Shown: piece after piece, positions 40,599 through 48,596 of the stretch
How the letters are laid out: each line of letters opens with the position of its first letter
Numbering within the stretch: position 1 is the stretch's first letter
From: Micromonospora kangleipakensis
Lineage (GTDB): Bacteria; Actinomycetota; Actinomycetes; Mycobacteriales; Micromonosporaceae
Length of the DNA stretch: 64,000 nt
Assembly (NCBI RefSeq): GCF_004217615.1
Contig: NZ_SHLD01000001.1
Location: 1,302,001-1,366,000 of the forward strand
Direction: 5' to 3'
Translations under genes and position numbers: made by a program
The notes under the pieces: model-generated
The model's input: the letters and a program-made list of their open reading frames with translations, nothing else
What the model was told of the DNA's origin: nothing
Database searches by the model: none

Positions 40599-40985
40599 GT
40601 GCCGACGGGTCGAGTGAAGTGGTATGACGCGGCCAAGGGATACGGGTTCGTCACCAGTGACGAGGGTGGCGACGTGTTCCTGCCCAAGGGCGCGCTACCG
40701 GCGGGCGTCAGCGACCTGCAGGGTGGTCAGCGGGTCGACTTCAGCGTGGTCGACAGCCGCCGGGGCGCCCAGGCGATGGGGGTCAAGCTGCTGGAGGCGC
40801 CGCCGTCCGTGGCGGAGCTGCGCCGCCGGCCGGCCGAGGAGCTGCACGGCCTGGTCGAGGACATGATCAAGGTGCTGGAGGCGAAGGTCCAGCCGGACCT
40901 GCGCCGGGGCCGCTTCCCGGACCGGAAGACCGCGCAGAAGGTCGCTCAGCTGGTCCACGCGGTCGCCCGCGAGCTGGAGGTCTGA
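40599..40985 (+). CDS. Cold-shock-domain protein with C-terminal extension
   Basis: 128 residues. The cold-shock domain is at 1-67: RVKWYDAAKGYGFVTSDEG holds RNP1 (KGYGFV) and DVFLPKGAL the RNP2 site (VFLP in place of VFVH). The second half is a helical extension (LRRRPAEELHGLVEDMIKVLE) seen in actinomycete CspA-like proteins of about 127 residues. It binds single-stranded RNA or DNA. GTG 40599 has GCAGGGG upstream. Its last 40 bp overlap the end of mqnD on the other strand. Confidence 0.9.
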   Translation: MPTGRVKWYDAAKGYGFVTSDEGGDVFLPKGALPAGVSDLQGGQRVDFSVVDSRRGAQAMGVKLLEAPPSVAELRRRPAEELHGLVEDMIKVLEAKVQPDLRRGRFPDRKTAQKVAQLVHAVARELEV

Positions 40986-41776
40986 GGGACGAGCCCGGCG
41001 TCGGTGGCCCGGCCCAGCAGCGCCTCGACGGCGGCGAAGCCGGCCTCTCCCAGGTCGGCGGTGAACTCGTTGACGTAGAGGCCGATGTGCCGGTCCACCA
41101 CGTCGGGCTCCATCTCCTGCGCGTGGGAGAGCACGTACTCCCGGCTGGCCTCCGGGTCGGCCCACGCCTGGCGTACCGACTCGCGGATCCAGGCGGCGGC
41201 CTCGACCGGGTCGACGGCACCCTTGCGGGCCAGGATCGCGCCGAGCGGGATCGGCAGGCCGGTGTCGCCCTCCCACCACTCGCCGAGGTCGACCAGGGCG
41301 GTCAGCCCGTGCCGCGGGTAGGTGAACCGGGCCTCGTGGATCACCAGGCCGGCGTCGTACCGGCCGGCGGCGACCCCGGGCATGATCTCGTGGAACGGCA
41401 CCACCTCGATCCGCGCCGGTGGCCGCTCCGCCGACCAGAGCCGGAAGAGCAGGTACGCCGTGGTGCGCTCGCCGGGCACCGCCACGGTCGCGCCGGAGAG
41501 GTCGGTCCGGGCGCCCCGGGTGAGCACGAGGGGGCCGCAGCCGCGGCCGAGCGCCCCGCCGCAGGGCAGCAGGTGGTAGTCGTCCAGCAGCCACGGCAGC
41601 GCCGCGTAACTCACCTTGACCAGGTCGAATGCCCCGCGCTCGGCGGCCGTGTTGGTGACGTCCACGTCGGCGTAGGTCACCTCGACCGGCGGGGCGCCGG
41701 GCACCCGACCGTGCACCAGGGCGTCGAAGACGAACGTGTCGTTGGGGCAGGGCGAGATCGCCAGTGAGAGCGCCAC
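40946..41776 (-). CDS. mqnD: 1,4-dihydroxy-6-naphthoate synthase
   Basis: 276 residues, periplasmic-binding-protein fold. It converts cyclic dehypoxanthine futalosine to 1,4-dihydroxy-6-naphthoate in the futalosine route to menaquinone. LAISPCPNDTFVFDALVHG (5-23) and GAFDLVKVSYAALP are the family signatures, and PFHEIMPGVAAGRYDAGLVIHE contains the active-site region. The start is GTG 41776 with no SD; TAACGT ends 6 nt upstream, the leaderless pattern. The 3' end overlaps the cold-shock gene. mqnB lies about 1.2 kb away on the same strand. Confidence 0.93.
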   Translation of the reverse strand: MALSLAISPCPNDTFVFDALVHGRVPGAPPVEVTYADVDVTNTAAERGAFDLVKVSYAALPWLLDDYHLLPCGGALGRGCGPLVLTRGARTDLSGATVAVPGERTTAYLLFRLWSAERPPARIEVVPFHEIMPGVAAGRYDAGLVIHEARFTYPRHGLTALVDLGEWWEGDTGLPIPLGAILARKGAVDPVEAAAWIRESVRQAWADPEASREYVLSHAQEMEPDVVDRHIGLYVNEFTADLGEAGFAAVEALLGRATDAGLVPQTSSSRATAWTS

Positions 41777-41782
41777 GCCCCC

Positions 41783-41788
41783 ACGTTA
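41783..41788 (-). promoter_or_regulatory. -10 hexamer for a leaderless mqnD transcript
   Basis: TAACGT on the minus strand, 6-nt gap to GTG 41776. Confidence 0.5.
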
Positions 41789-41912
41789 GCCCCGCTCCCG
41801 TCCCCGCCTCCGGCCCGCCCGTCCCGCTGTGAGCCCGCCCGCCGCCGGTCCGGCCGCCGGCGTGGTCGGCCGGCGCTCGGATGCGGCGGACCGGCAACGT
41901 CGGTGTCGGGTG

Positions 41913-42007
41913 CTACGAAGCTGATGACGTAAATGGATCAGGCACCTCGGCCACCGGTCGGGCCGGCCGGCGGGCGAGGTGAGTCATCCACGTCATCAGC
42001 TTCGTAG
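41913..42007. repeat. 95-bp long dyad between mqnD and the XRE-GNAT gene
   Basis: Perfect 18-bp outer arms (CTACGAAGCTGATGACGT at 41913-41930 and its reverse complement at 41990-42007). Further inner pairs follow (TGGAT/ATCCA, CACCTCG/CGAGGTG), so nearly the whole stretch can fold into one hairpin. The inner GGATCAGG can also pair with CCTGATCC at about 42018-42025. The region from 41777 to 42115 holds no gene. Confidence 0.8.
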
Positions 42008-42044
42008 TAGCTCCTCACCTGATCCTCGTCCCCAGCGTCAGCCG

Positions 42045-42065
42045 TTTTCCACAGGGTTTTCCACA
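42045..42065 (+). promoter_or_regulatory. Pair of DnaA-box-like 9-mers
   Basis: TTTTCCACA occurs at 42045-42053 and 42057-42065, 12 bp apart, same orientation. It differs by one base from the actinomycete box TTGTCCACA. It is 51 bp before the XRE-GNAT start. Regulatory use is an inference. Confidence 0.35.
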
Positions 42066-42115
42066 GCCGCCCGGAGGGTGTTGAAGGCGGGTGGGGCGGG
42101 GCGGAGCATGGCGGG

Positions 42116-42991
42116 GTGACGGAGTTCGGGCCACGGGTCGACCTCGGTGTGAGGCTCCGGGCGCTACGCCGCCAGGCCGACCTGAGCCAGCGACAACTGG
42201 CCGAGCGGTCCGGGGTGCCGCAGGCGACGATCGCCCGGATCGAGTCGGGCCGGACGCCCGACCCGAGCTTCCGCACCATCGAACGGCTCGTCGAGGCGGT
42301 CGGCGGCCACGTCGTGATCTCCGTCGTCGGGGCCGCCTCAGCCGCCCTGACGAGGGCCGGCGCGGCCCGTTCGCTGCCGGCCGTGCCGCACGAGGAGTTG
42401 CGGGACGCGGCCGGCCGGCACTGCCCGGCCCACCTGGACGCCCGCGAGGTACGCCAGCCACGGGACTGGCCGGGCGCCTGGTGGGCGCACTGGCAGGACC
42501 TTCCCCCTCAGCGCTGGCCGGTGTCCCTGCCGGCCGTGACCTACGTACAGGATCGGGGCGAGCGGGATCGGCTGCGGCGGGGCGACCAGGTTCGGCGGGA
42601 GGCCCGGGTGCGGCGGTTCGCGGGCGATGGCCTCCCCGCGACCTCGTGGCGGTTCCTCGCCGAGCTGCCCGACGGCGAGCTCGTCGGCGAGCTGCGGGCG
42701 CACGAGCGCAGCGTCGACCTGCTGCTCGGGTACGACCTGGACGACCAGCGAGAGCTGGTCCTCGACGGCGTCCTGGTCGCCCCCGAACACCGGCTGCTGG
42801 GCATCGGGCGCCGGCTGGTGGAGGCGCTCCGCGCCGAGATGGACCGCGCCGGTGTCGCCACCGTCCACGCCGTCGCCGAGTTCGGCGGTGTCGGATTCCT
42901 GCGGGCCTGCGGTTTCCGGGTCGAGTGGCGCCGGCCTTCGGCGCTCCGGCTGGACCGGCCGGTCAGCGCAGGGCGGCGGCCGCCTCGGTGA
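42116..42991 (+). CDS. XRE helix-turn-helix fused to a GNAT acetyltransferase
   Basis: 291 residues. An N-terminal XRE domain (about 9-65) has LRALRRQADLSQRQLAERSG and PQATIARIESGR. A middle region of unknown kind (about 75-170) precedes a C-terminal GNAT domain with ELVLDGVLVAPEHRLLGIGRRLVEAL (acetyl-CoA loop LLGIGR) and GGVGFLRACGFRVEW. Such fusions may sense acetyl-CoA or self-modify; the role is unknown. GTG 42116 sits in a G-rich leader. It overlaps mqnB by 29 bp at the 3' end. Confidence 0.85.
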   Translation: MTEFGPRVDLGVRLRALRRQADLSQRQLAERSGVPQATIARIESGRTPDPSFRTIERLVEAVGGHVVISVVGAASAALTRAGAARSLPAVPHEELRDAAGRHCPAHLDAREVRQPRDWPGAWWAHWQDLPPQRWPVSLPAVTYVQDRGERDRLRRGDQVRREARVRRFAGDGLPATSWRFLAELPDGELVGELRAHERSVDLLLGYDLDDQRELVLDGVLVAPEHRLLGIGRRLVEALRAEMDRAGVATVHAVAEFGGVGFLRACGFRVEWRRPSALRLDRPVSAGRRPPR

Positions 42992-43613
42992 GGGCGGCGA
43001 AGGCCTCCTTCATCCGCCAGGTCCCCCGGTCCCGCGGTCCGATCGGGTTCGACACCGTCCGCAGCTCCGCGAAGGGCAGGCCGGCCTGAGCGGCGGCGAC
43101 GGCGACGCCGTACCCCTCCATGGCCTCGGCCACCGCGTCGGGGTGCCGTTCGGCCAGCGCCTCGGTGCTCGCGGCCGTGCCCGTCACCGTGCTGACCGTG
43201 AGCACCGCGCCGACCGTCGCCCCCGGCAGCGCCGTCCGGAGCGCCCCGAGCAGCCCGGGGTCGGCGGGGACGGACACCCCGCCGCCCAGCAGCTCCGCCG
43301 GCATGCCCAGCTCGTCGACCGGGATGAAGCCCCCCGGCGACTCGGCGCCGAGGTCCGCCGCCACGCTGCGGGTCGCCAGCACGGTCCCGCCGATCGCCAC
43401 CCGGCCGGCGAAGCCGCCGGCGATCCCCGCGCTCACCACCGCCCGGTACGGTCGCCCGGCCGCCTCGGCGAGCGCGAGCAGCCGGGCGGTGGCGGCGCCG
43501 GCGACCGCCGGGCCCACCCCGACCGGGGTGACGGTGACGGAGGGGTCGGTGAGGCCCGCCTGGAGCGCCGCCGCCTCGGCGGGCACGGCGGTCACCACCA
43601 GCAGGCCGGTCAC
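42963..43613 (-). CDS. mqnB: Futalosine hydrolase
   Basis: 216 residues of the nucleoside phosphorylase/MTAN-like fold. It removes hypoxanthine from futalosine in menaquinone synthesis. Motifs: LLVVTAVPAEAAALQAGL, VSAGIAGGFAGRVAIGGTVLA (substrate loop) and AEAMEGYGVAVAAAQAG (catalytic Glu of the ME-G-x-A/G type). GTG 43613 overlaps the stop of the upstream MFS gene as GTGA, so it is translated from that message. With mqnD nearby it shows the futalosine pathway; mqnA, mqnC and mqnE are not in the window. Confidence 0.92.
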   Translation of the reverse strand: MTGLLVVTAVPAEAAALQAGLTDPSVTVTPVGVGPAVAGAATARLLALAEAAGRPYRAVVSAGIAGGFAGRVAIGGTVLATRSVAADLGAESPGGFIPVDELGMPAELLGGGVSVPADPGLLGALRTALPGATVGAVLTVSTVTGTAASTEALAERHPDAVAEAMEGYGVAVAAAQAGLPFAELRTVSNPIGPRDRGTWRMKEAFAALTEAAAALR

Positions 43614-45205
43614 GCGACCGGTCCGCGCGGTTCCCGCCGGTTCTCCTCCTCGGCCCCGCCCGGCCCGCCGACCGAGGAGGAGGGCCGGTAGATGTGGTAG
43701 CCGGGCGGCGCTAGACCCTCGTCGTCGACCGGGGCCGGCGTACCGCCCCGGGAGGGGGCCGGCGAGGTGGGCGTCGGATCGCCGAACCCGCCCTGCTCGG
43801 CGGCCAGCTCGTCGTCACCGAGCGGCCGCCCGAGCAGCCGCTCGTTGCGCAGCCGGCCGGCCACCACCAGGCCGCGCGCGGCCACCAGGGCCGCGACGCC
43901 GGCCACCACCGCGACCCCGATCCGGCCGGTGAAGGGCACGAGCCCGAGCCCGCCGCCGGCCACGAAGGCGAGCATCAGCGCGGTCTCGGAGTGGGCGAAC
44001 GAGCTCGCCCGCAGCCGCTCCGGGATCCGCTCCTGGATCGACGCGTCGACCGCGAGCTTGGCGATCCCGCTGATCAGGGCGGCCACCAGGCAGAGCAGCG
44101 CCACCATGGGCAGCGAGAACTTCAGCGCGGCGAGGACCGCGACGCCGGCCACGATGATGGTGCCGCTGGACTGGATCGCGGCCGGTCGGTGGATGCGCAG
44201 CCGGGTGCCGACCGCGGTGGCCAGGAAACTCCCCATGGCCAGCGCGCCGCCGACCAGGCCCAGCGCGACCTCGGCGCTCAGCGTGCGACCGAAGAAGTCG
44301 GTGGTCAGGTCGCCCGCCTTGATCGCGAAGGCGAGGAAGAGCAGCAGGAAGCCGTACACCCCGCGCAGCGCCGCCGCCCCGATCAGCGTGGCGATCACCA
44401 GCCGGCCGGCCGGGCGGCCCCGGCCCAGCGGCCGTTCTCCGTCCCGTCGGCGCAGCGCCCGCAGCGGCCGGGGCACCCGCTCCGGCGGCTCCGAGTCGGC
44501 GCGCGGCGGCAGCCGCAGCGAGATCACCATGCCGACCAGGAAGATCACCGAGGCGACCCGGAGCGGCCACTGCGCCCCGAACCAGAACGCGGCCAGCCCG
44601 ATCGGGGCGACCAGCGCCCCGGCCACCGTGCCGTAGACGCTGGCCCGGGCGCCGACCTGGGAGAGCCCGATCCCCTCCGGCAGCAGCCGGGGCACGGCCG
44701 CCGAGCGGGCCACCCCGTACGCGCGGGAGAGGGCGAGCACGCCGAACGCGGCCGGGTACAGGCCGAAGCTGCCGATGTAGTCGGAGATCAACCAGGCGAG
44801 GAAGGCCCGGCCCAGCATGGTCGCCGCCAGGGCGTACCGGCGGCCGTGCCGGAAGTGGTCGAGCAGCGGCCCGACCACGGGGGCGAGCATGGCGAACGGC
44901 ACCATCGTCACGAGCAGGTAGAGCGCGACCTTGTTGCGGGCCTCGCCGAGCGGCACGTCGAAGAAGATCGTCCCGGCCAGGCCGATCGCGATCAGGGTGT
45001 CCCCGGCGCAGGAGATGGCGTGCAGGTCGAAGAGGCGGACCATGCCGACCTCGTTGCCGGCGCTGCGCGCCCGGGCCGACCCGGCCCGGCGGGTCATCCA
45101 GCGTCCGCCGGAGACCGAACCGCGGAGCAGCAGGCGGGTGGCGCGGATGCCCGTGCCGACGGTCCGCCCGAGGACGGACCGCCCGGAGCGGGAGGACAGC
45201 GGCAT
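43610..45205 (-). CDS. MFS transporter with long basic N-terminus
   Basis: 531 residues. The first 50 are Arg/Ser/Gly-rich (MPLSSRSGRSVLGRTVG). Then come about 11-12 helices, starting VRLFDLHAISCAGDTLIAIG and including LAPVVGPLLDHFRHGRRYALA, an MFS motif-A variant. The C-terminal tail of about 70 residues is Pro/Gly/Glu-rich. The substrate is unknown. It comes before mqnB in a coupled pair (GTGA), a linkage common in this genus by recall; transport of a menaquinone precursor is only a guess. Start ATG 45205 or 45214. Confidence 0.85.
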   Translation of the reverse strand: MPLSSRSGRSVLGRTVGTGIRATRLLLRGSVSGGRWMTRRAGSARARSAGNEVGMVRLFDLHAISCAGDTLIAIGLAGTIFFDVPLGEARNKVALYLLVTMVPFAMLAPVVGPLLDHFRHGRRYALAATMLGRAFLAWLISDYIGSFGLYPAAFGVLALSRAYGVARSAAVPRLLPEGIGLSQVGARASVYGTVAGALVAPIGLAAFWFGAQWPLRVASVIFLVGMVISLRLPPRADSEPPERVPRPLRALRRRDGERPLGRGRPAGRLVIATLIGAAALRGVYGFLLLFLAFAIKAGDLTTDFFGRTLSAEVALGLVGGALAMGSFLATAVGTRLRIHRPAAIQSSGTIIVAGVAVLAALKFSLPMVALLCLVAALISGIAKLAVDASIQERIPERLRASSFAHSETALMLAFVAGGGLGLVPFTGRIGVAVVAGVAALVAARGLVVAGRLRNERLLGRPLGDDELAAEQGGFGDPTPTSPAPSRGGTPAPVDDEGLAPPGYHIYRPSSSVGGPGGAEEENRREPRGPVA

Positions 45206-45310
45206 GTGCACCATCCTCGCCCATCTGATCCACGTGTGCCGCGCCACCCGGTGAGAACGACTCCGGGGAGTGCCTGTCACTCGACCGTGGGCATGGGGAA
45301 CAATGGGTGG

Positions 45311-46132
45311 GTGACCAGGCCCGCCTCCACCCGTGCCGCCCGCCTCGACCAGGTCTGCGCCGCCGCCGTCGAGGTGGCCCGCGCCGGCATCACCGAGGTG
45401 GAGCCCGCCGACGTCGGCGACCACCTGCAGGCCGTCGCCGAGGGCGACCGGCTCGTCACGCACTACTTCGAGTGCCGCCTCGCCGGCTACCGCGGCTGGC
45501 GCTGGGCCGTCACGGTGACCCGGGTGCCGCGCAGCCGCCACGTCACCATCTGCGAGACGGTCCTGCTGCCCGGCCCCGACGCGCTGCTCGCCCCGGGCTG
45601 GCTGCCCTGGCAGGAGCGGCTCAAGCCGGGTGACCTCGGCCCCGGCGACCTGCTGCCCACCCCGGCCGACGACGAGCGGCTGGCCCCGGGCTACCTGCTC
45701 TCCGACGACCCGGCCGTGGAGGAGACCGCCTGGGAGCTGGGCCTGGGCCGGCCCCGGGTGCTCTCCCGCGAGGGCCGCACCGAGGCCGCCCAGCGCTGGT
45801 ACGAAGGCGACCACGGCCCCTCCGCCCCGATCTCGGTGGCCGCGCCCGCCGCCGCCCGCTGCGGCACCTGCGGGTTCTACCTGCCGCTCGCCGGCGCGCT
45901 CCGGCAGTCCTTCGGCGCCTGCGGCAACTTCTACGCCCCCGACGACGGCCGGGTGGTGAGCGCCGACCACGGCTGCGGCGCCCACTCGGAGACGCTGGTG
46001 GAGGCGGCCGAGACCCCGGTCGACGAGCTGCCCACCGTCTACGACGACAGCGCGGTCGAGGCCGTGTCGGTCAGCCGCGCCCCGGGCTCGGTGGAGTCCG
46101 CCGAGCCGGCGGAGCCGTACGGCCACTCCTGA
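45311..46132 (+). CDS. DUF3027 family protein
   Basis: 273 residues. STRAARLDQVCAAAVEVARAG, HYFECRLAGYRGWRWAVTVTRV and PRSRHVTICETVLLPG are the DUF3027 core, an actinobacterial family of unknown role. Four Cys in CGTCGFYLPL and FGACGNFY, plus HGCGAHS, suggest a zinc site. GTG 45311 (giving VTRPASTRAARL) matches the family start; ATG 45293 six codons earlier is the alternative. It is divergent from the MFS-mqnB operon. Confidence 0.87.
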   Translation: MTRPASTRAARLDQVCAAAVEVARAGITEVEPADVGDHLQAVAEGDRLVTHYFECRLAGYRGWRWAVTVTRVPRSRHVTICETVLLPGPDALLAPGWLPWQERLKPGDLGPGDLLPTPADDERLAPGYLLSDDPAVEETAWELGLGRPRVLSREGRTEAAQRWYEGDHGPSAPISVAAPAAARCGTCGFYLPLAGALRQSFGACGNFYAPDDGRVVSADHGCGAHSETLVEAAETPVDELPTVYDDSAVEAVSVSRAPGSVESAEPAEPYGHS

Positions 46133-46135
46133 GCG

Positions 46136-46393
46136 TCAGTCCTGACGGGGCGCCGCCCGGCGGCGGCGCCGGTTGGCGTCGTGCCGCATCATCACCGCGA
46201 GACCGGGAAAGCCCCACAGGAATCCGGCCAGGCAGGTCCAGAGCCAGTTCTGATGCCCGTGCTCGGTGAGCCAATCGCGACAGAAGATCAGCAGGACCAG
46301 CCCGACCACCGCCCAGGCGACCAGCCCGGCGACGGCGATCGGCACCATCGGGGGGTCGAGGGGTTCGGGCCGCGGCGGTTGCTCTTCTGGCAC
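46136..46393 (-). CDS. DUF2530 family membrane protein
   Basis: 85 residues with two membrane helices (PMVPIAVAGLVAWAVVGLVL and NWLWTCLAGFLWGFPGLAVM) and an Arg-rich end, typical of the actinobacterial DUF2530 family, which often sits beside NCS2 permeases. GTG 46393 has no SD, but TACCCT ends 6 nt upstream. Its stop is 3 bp from the DUF3027 stop. Function unknown. Confidence 0.82.
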   Translation of the reverse strand: MPEEQPPRPEPLDPPMVPIAVAGLVAWAVVGLVLLIFCRDWLTEHGHQNWLWTCLAGFLWGFPGLAVMMRHDANRRRRRAAPRQD

Positions 46394-46399
46394 GGGGAA

Positions 46400-46405
46400 A
46401 GGGTA
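46400..46405 (-). promoter_or_regulatory. -10 hexamer for a leaderless DUF2530 transcript
   Basis: TACCCT on the minus strand, 6 nt before GTG 46393. Confidence 0.45.
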
Positions 46406-46482
46406 CGCGATCGGCCTTCCCCGCCGGCCGGGTGATCTGGGACGATGCGCGCGACCGACGGTAGATCACCTGCGAGGACCTG

Positions 46483-47961
46483 ATGGCCATTGCCCCGCCG
46501 GACGGCGGTACCCCGCCCGATCCCACCCACCCCCGCAACGCGGTCGACCGGTTCTTCGAGATCTCCGCCCGCGGTTCGACCGCGGGCCGCGAGGTACGCG
46601 GGGGCCTGGCCACCTTCTTCACGATGGCGTACATCGTGGTGCTCAACCCGCTCATCCTGGGCGGCGCCGTCGACGGTGCCGGCCGGAAGCTCGCCATCCC
46701 CGCGCTGGCCGCCGCGACCGCGCTGGTCGCCGGCCTGATGACCATCCTGATGGGGGTCGTCGGGCGGTTCCCGATGGCGCTCGCCGCCGGTCTCGGCGTG
46801 AACGCGCTGGTGGCGTTCGAGATCGCGCCGGAGATGACCTGGGCGGACGCCATGGGCCTGGTGGTGATCGAGGGTGTGGTGATCGGCATCCTCGTGCTCA
46901 CCGGGCTGCGCACGGCGGTGTTCCGCTCGGTGCCGACCCAGCTCAAGACCGCGATCGGCGTCGGCATCGGTCTCTTCCTCACCCTCATCGGCCTGGTCGA
47001 CGCCGGCTTCGTCCGGCGGCTGCCGGACATCGCCAACACCACCGTGCCGGTCGGCCTGGGCGTCAGCGGCAAGATCGTCAGCTGGCCGATGCTGGTCTTC
47101 GTGGTGGGCCTGCTGCTCACCGTGGTGCTGGTGGTCCGCCGGGTACGCGGCGCGATCCTGATCGGCATCCTCACCTCCACCGTGCTGGCGATCATCGTGG
47201 AGGCGATCGGCCACATCGGCCCGTCCTTCGTGAACGGGAAGCCCAACCCGAAGGGCTGGGCGTTGAACGTGCCGACGCTGCCGGAGAAGATCGTCGACGT
47301 CCCGAACCTCTCGCTGCTCGGCGACTTCGACGTGCTGGGCTCGTGGAGCCGGGTCGGCTGGCTGGTCCCGCTGATGTTCGTCTTCACCCTGCTGATCACG
47401 GACTTCTTCGACACCATGGGCACGATGGTCGCCATCGGCCAGGAGGGGGGCATGCTCGACGAGCGGGGCACCCCGCCGCGGGCGAAGGAGATCCTGCTGG
47501 TCGACTCGATCGCCGCGGCGGCGGGTGGTGCGGCCAGCGTCTCCAGCAACACGTCGTACATCGAGAGCGCGGCCGGTGTCGCGGAGGGCGCCCGGACCGG
47601 CGTGGCCAACCTGGTCACCGGCGGCCTGTTCCTGCTGGCCATGTTCCTGGCGCCGCTGGCCGTGGTGGTGCCGTTCGAGGCGGCCTCGACGGCGCTGGTG
47701 GTGGTCGGCTTCCTGATGATGACGGCGGTGCGGACCATCGACTGGACCGACTACGAGATCGCGATTCCCGCGTTCCTCACCATCGTGCTGATGCCGTTCA
47801 CCTATTCGATCTCGAACGGCATCGGCGCCGGCGTCATCACCTACGTGCTGGTCAAGCTGGCGCGGGGGAAGGCGCGGGAGATCCACCCCTTGCTGTACGC
47901 GGTGGCGGCGCTCTTCGTGCTGTACTTCCTGCGCGGGCCGATCGAGTCCGCGGTGCTGTAG
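46483..47961 (+). CDS. NCS2 family purine (adenine/guanine/hypoxanthine) permease, AzgA-like
   Basis: 492 residues, about 13-14 helices. AGREVRGGLATFFTMAYIVVLNP is the AzgA opening, MALAAGLGVNALVAF the first substrate-loop segment, TDFFDTMGTMVAIGQEGGML the acidic helix-8 motif, and SSNTSYIESAAGVAEGARTG the helix-10 motif. It takes up purine bases with protons. It lies near the genes for futalosine breakdown, which releases hypoxanthine, but no direct link is shown. GAGGACC is the ribosome site. Confidence 0.93.
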   Translation: MAIAPPDGGTPPDPTHPRNAVDRFFEISARGSTAGREVRGGLATFFTMAYIVVLNPLILGGAVDGAGRKLAIPALAAATALVAGLMTILMGVVGRFPMALAAGLGVNALVAFEIAPEMTWADAMGLVVIEGVVIGILVLTGLRTAVFRSVPTQLKTAIGVGIGLFLTLIGLVDAGFVRRLPDIANTTVPVGLGVSGKIVSWPMLVFVVGLLLTVVLVVRRVRGAILIGILTSTVLAIIVEAIGHIGPSFVNGKPNPKGWALNVPTLPEKIVDVPNLSLLGDFDVLGSWSRVGWLVPLMFVFTLLITDFFDTMGTMVAIGQEGGMLDERGTPPRAKEILLVDSIAAAAGGAASVSSNTSYIESAAGVAEGARTGVANLVTGGLFLLAMFLAPLAVVVPFEAASTALVVVGFLMMTAVRTIDWTDYEIAIPAFLTIVLMPFTYSISNGIGAGVITYVLVKLARGKAREIHPLLYAVAALFVLYFLRGPIESAVL

Positions 47962-48044
47962 ATCTGGGCCGTGGCTGGGTGTCGAATCGGATGCCCAGCC
48001 CGGAACAGGATAAACCTCCTGGTGAGCATGGTCATATCGCATGT

Positions 48045-48074
48045 CGTTAGCCAGGCTCATTAGTTAAGCTAACG
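48045..48074. promoter_or_regulatory. MarR operator and leaderless promoter
   Basis: Perfect 7-bp inverted repeat CGTTAGC (48045-48051) / GCTAACG (48068-48074). The right arm also forms GTTA-AGC-TAAC, which overlaps TAAGCT (48065-48070), the -10 that ends 7 nt before GTG 48078. Likely site of autorepression. Confidence 0.55.
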
Positions 48075-48077
48075 ATT

Positions 48078-48527
48078 GTGACGGAGCGGACGGTGACGGC
48101 GAAACGCGTGCCACCGGCGCAGCTGGCCCCTCAGCTGCGTGATGCGATCACCCGGCTCAACCGGCGGGTCCGACAGGCCCGACCGGTCGGCGACCTCACG
48201 GTCACCCAGCTCTCCGCGCTCACCAGCCTCAAGCTGGCGGGCGCGCTGACGCCCCGGGAACTGGCCGACATCGAGCGGGTGCAGCCGCCGACGATGACCA
48301 AGATCGTCGCGAAGTTGGAGGAGCGCGGCCTCGTGCAGCGCACCCCCCATCCGACCGACGGCCGGCAGGTCATCCTGGCGCCTACCGAGGGGGGACGGGC
48401 CGTGCTCGACCAGTTCGAGCGGGCCCGCAACGAGTGGCTGGCCAGCCGACTGGCCGCGCTCACGGAGGACGAACGCGACACGCTGCGGCGGGCCGCCGAG
48501 ATCCTCCAGCAGCTCGCTCGCGCCTGA
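48078..48527 (+). CDS. MarR family transcriptional regulator
   Basis: 149 residues, winged helix-turn-helix: TVTQLSALTSLKLAGALTPRELADIERVQPPTMTKIVAKLEERGLV (quoted here only to name HTH helices at about 40-85), then the wing RTPHPTDGRQVILAPTEGG. A dimerisation helix follows at the C-terminus (ERDTLRRAAEILQQLA). It lies 69 bp before an MFS pump on the same strand, the usual pairing for drug-responsive MarR repressors. GTG 48078 is leaderless. Confidence 0.9.
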   Translation: MTERTVTAKRVPPAQLAPQLRDAITRLNRRVRQARPVGDLTVTQLSALTSLKLAGALTPRELADIERVQPPTMTKIVAKLEERGLVQRTPHPTDGRQVILAPTEGGRAVLDQFERARNEWLASRLAALTEDERDTLRRAAEILQQLARA

Positions 48528-48596
48528 CTCGAGCGCCCCGCGGTCCGCGCCGTCCACGCTGGATGACGCGTACGACCGCAAGGAGGCGCACCAAGA

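Noticed and set aside
42045..42065. DnaA-box-like pair as a chromosomal origin
   Set aside because: No dnaA, dnaN or gyrase genes and only two boxes; oriC would hold many. Kept only as a possible regulatory site.
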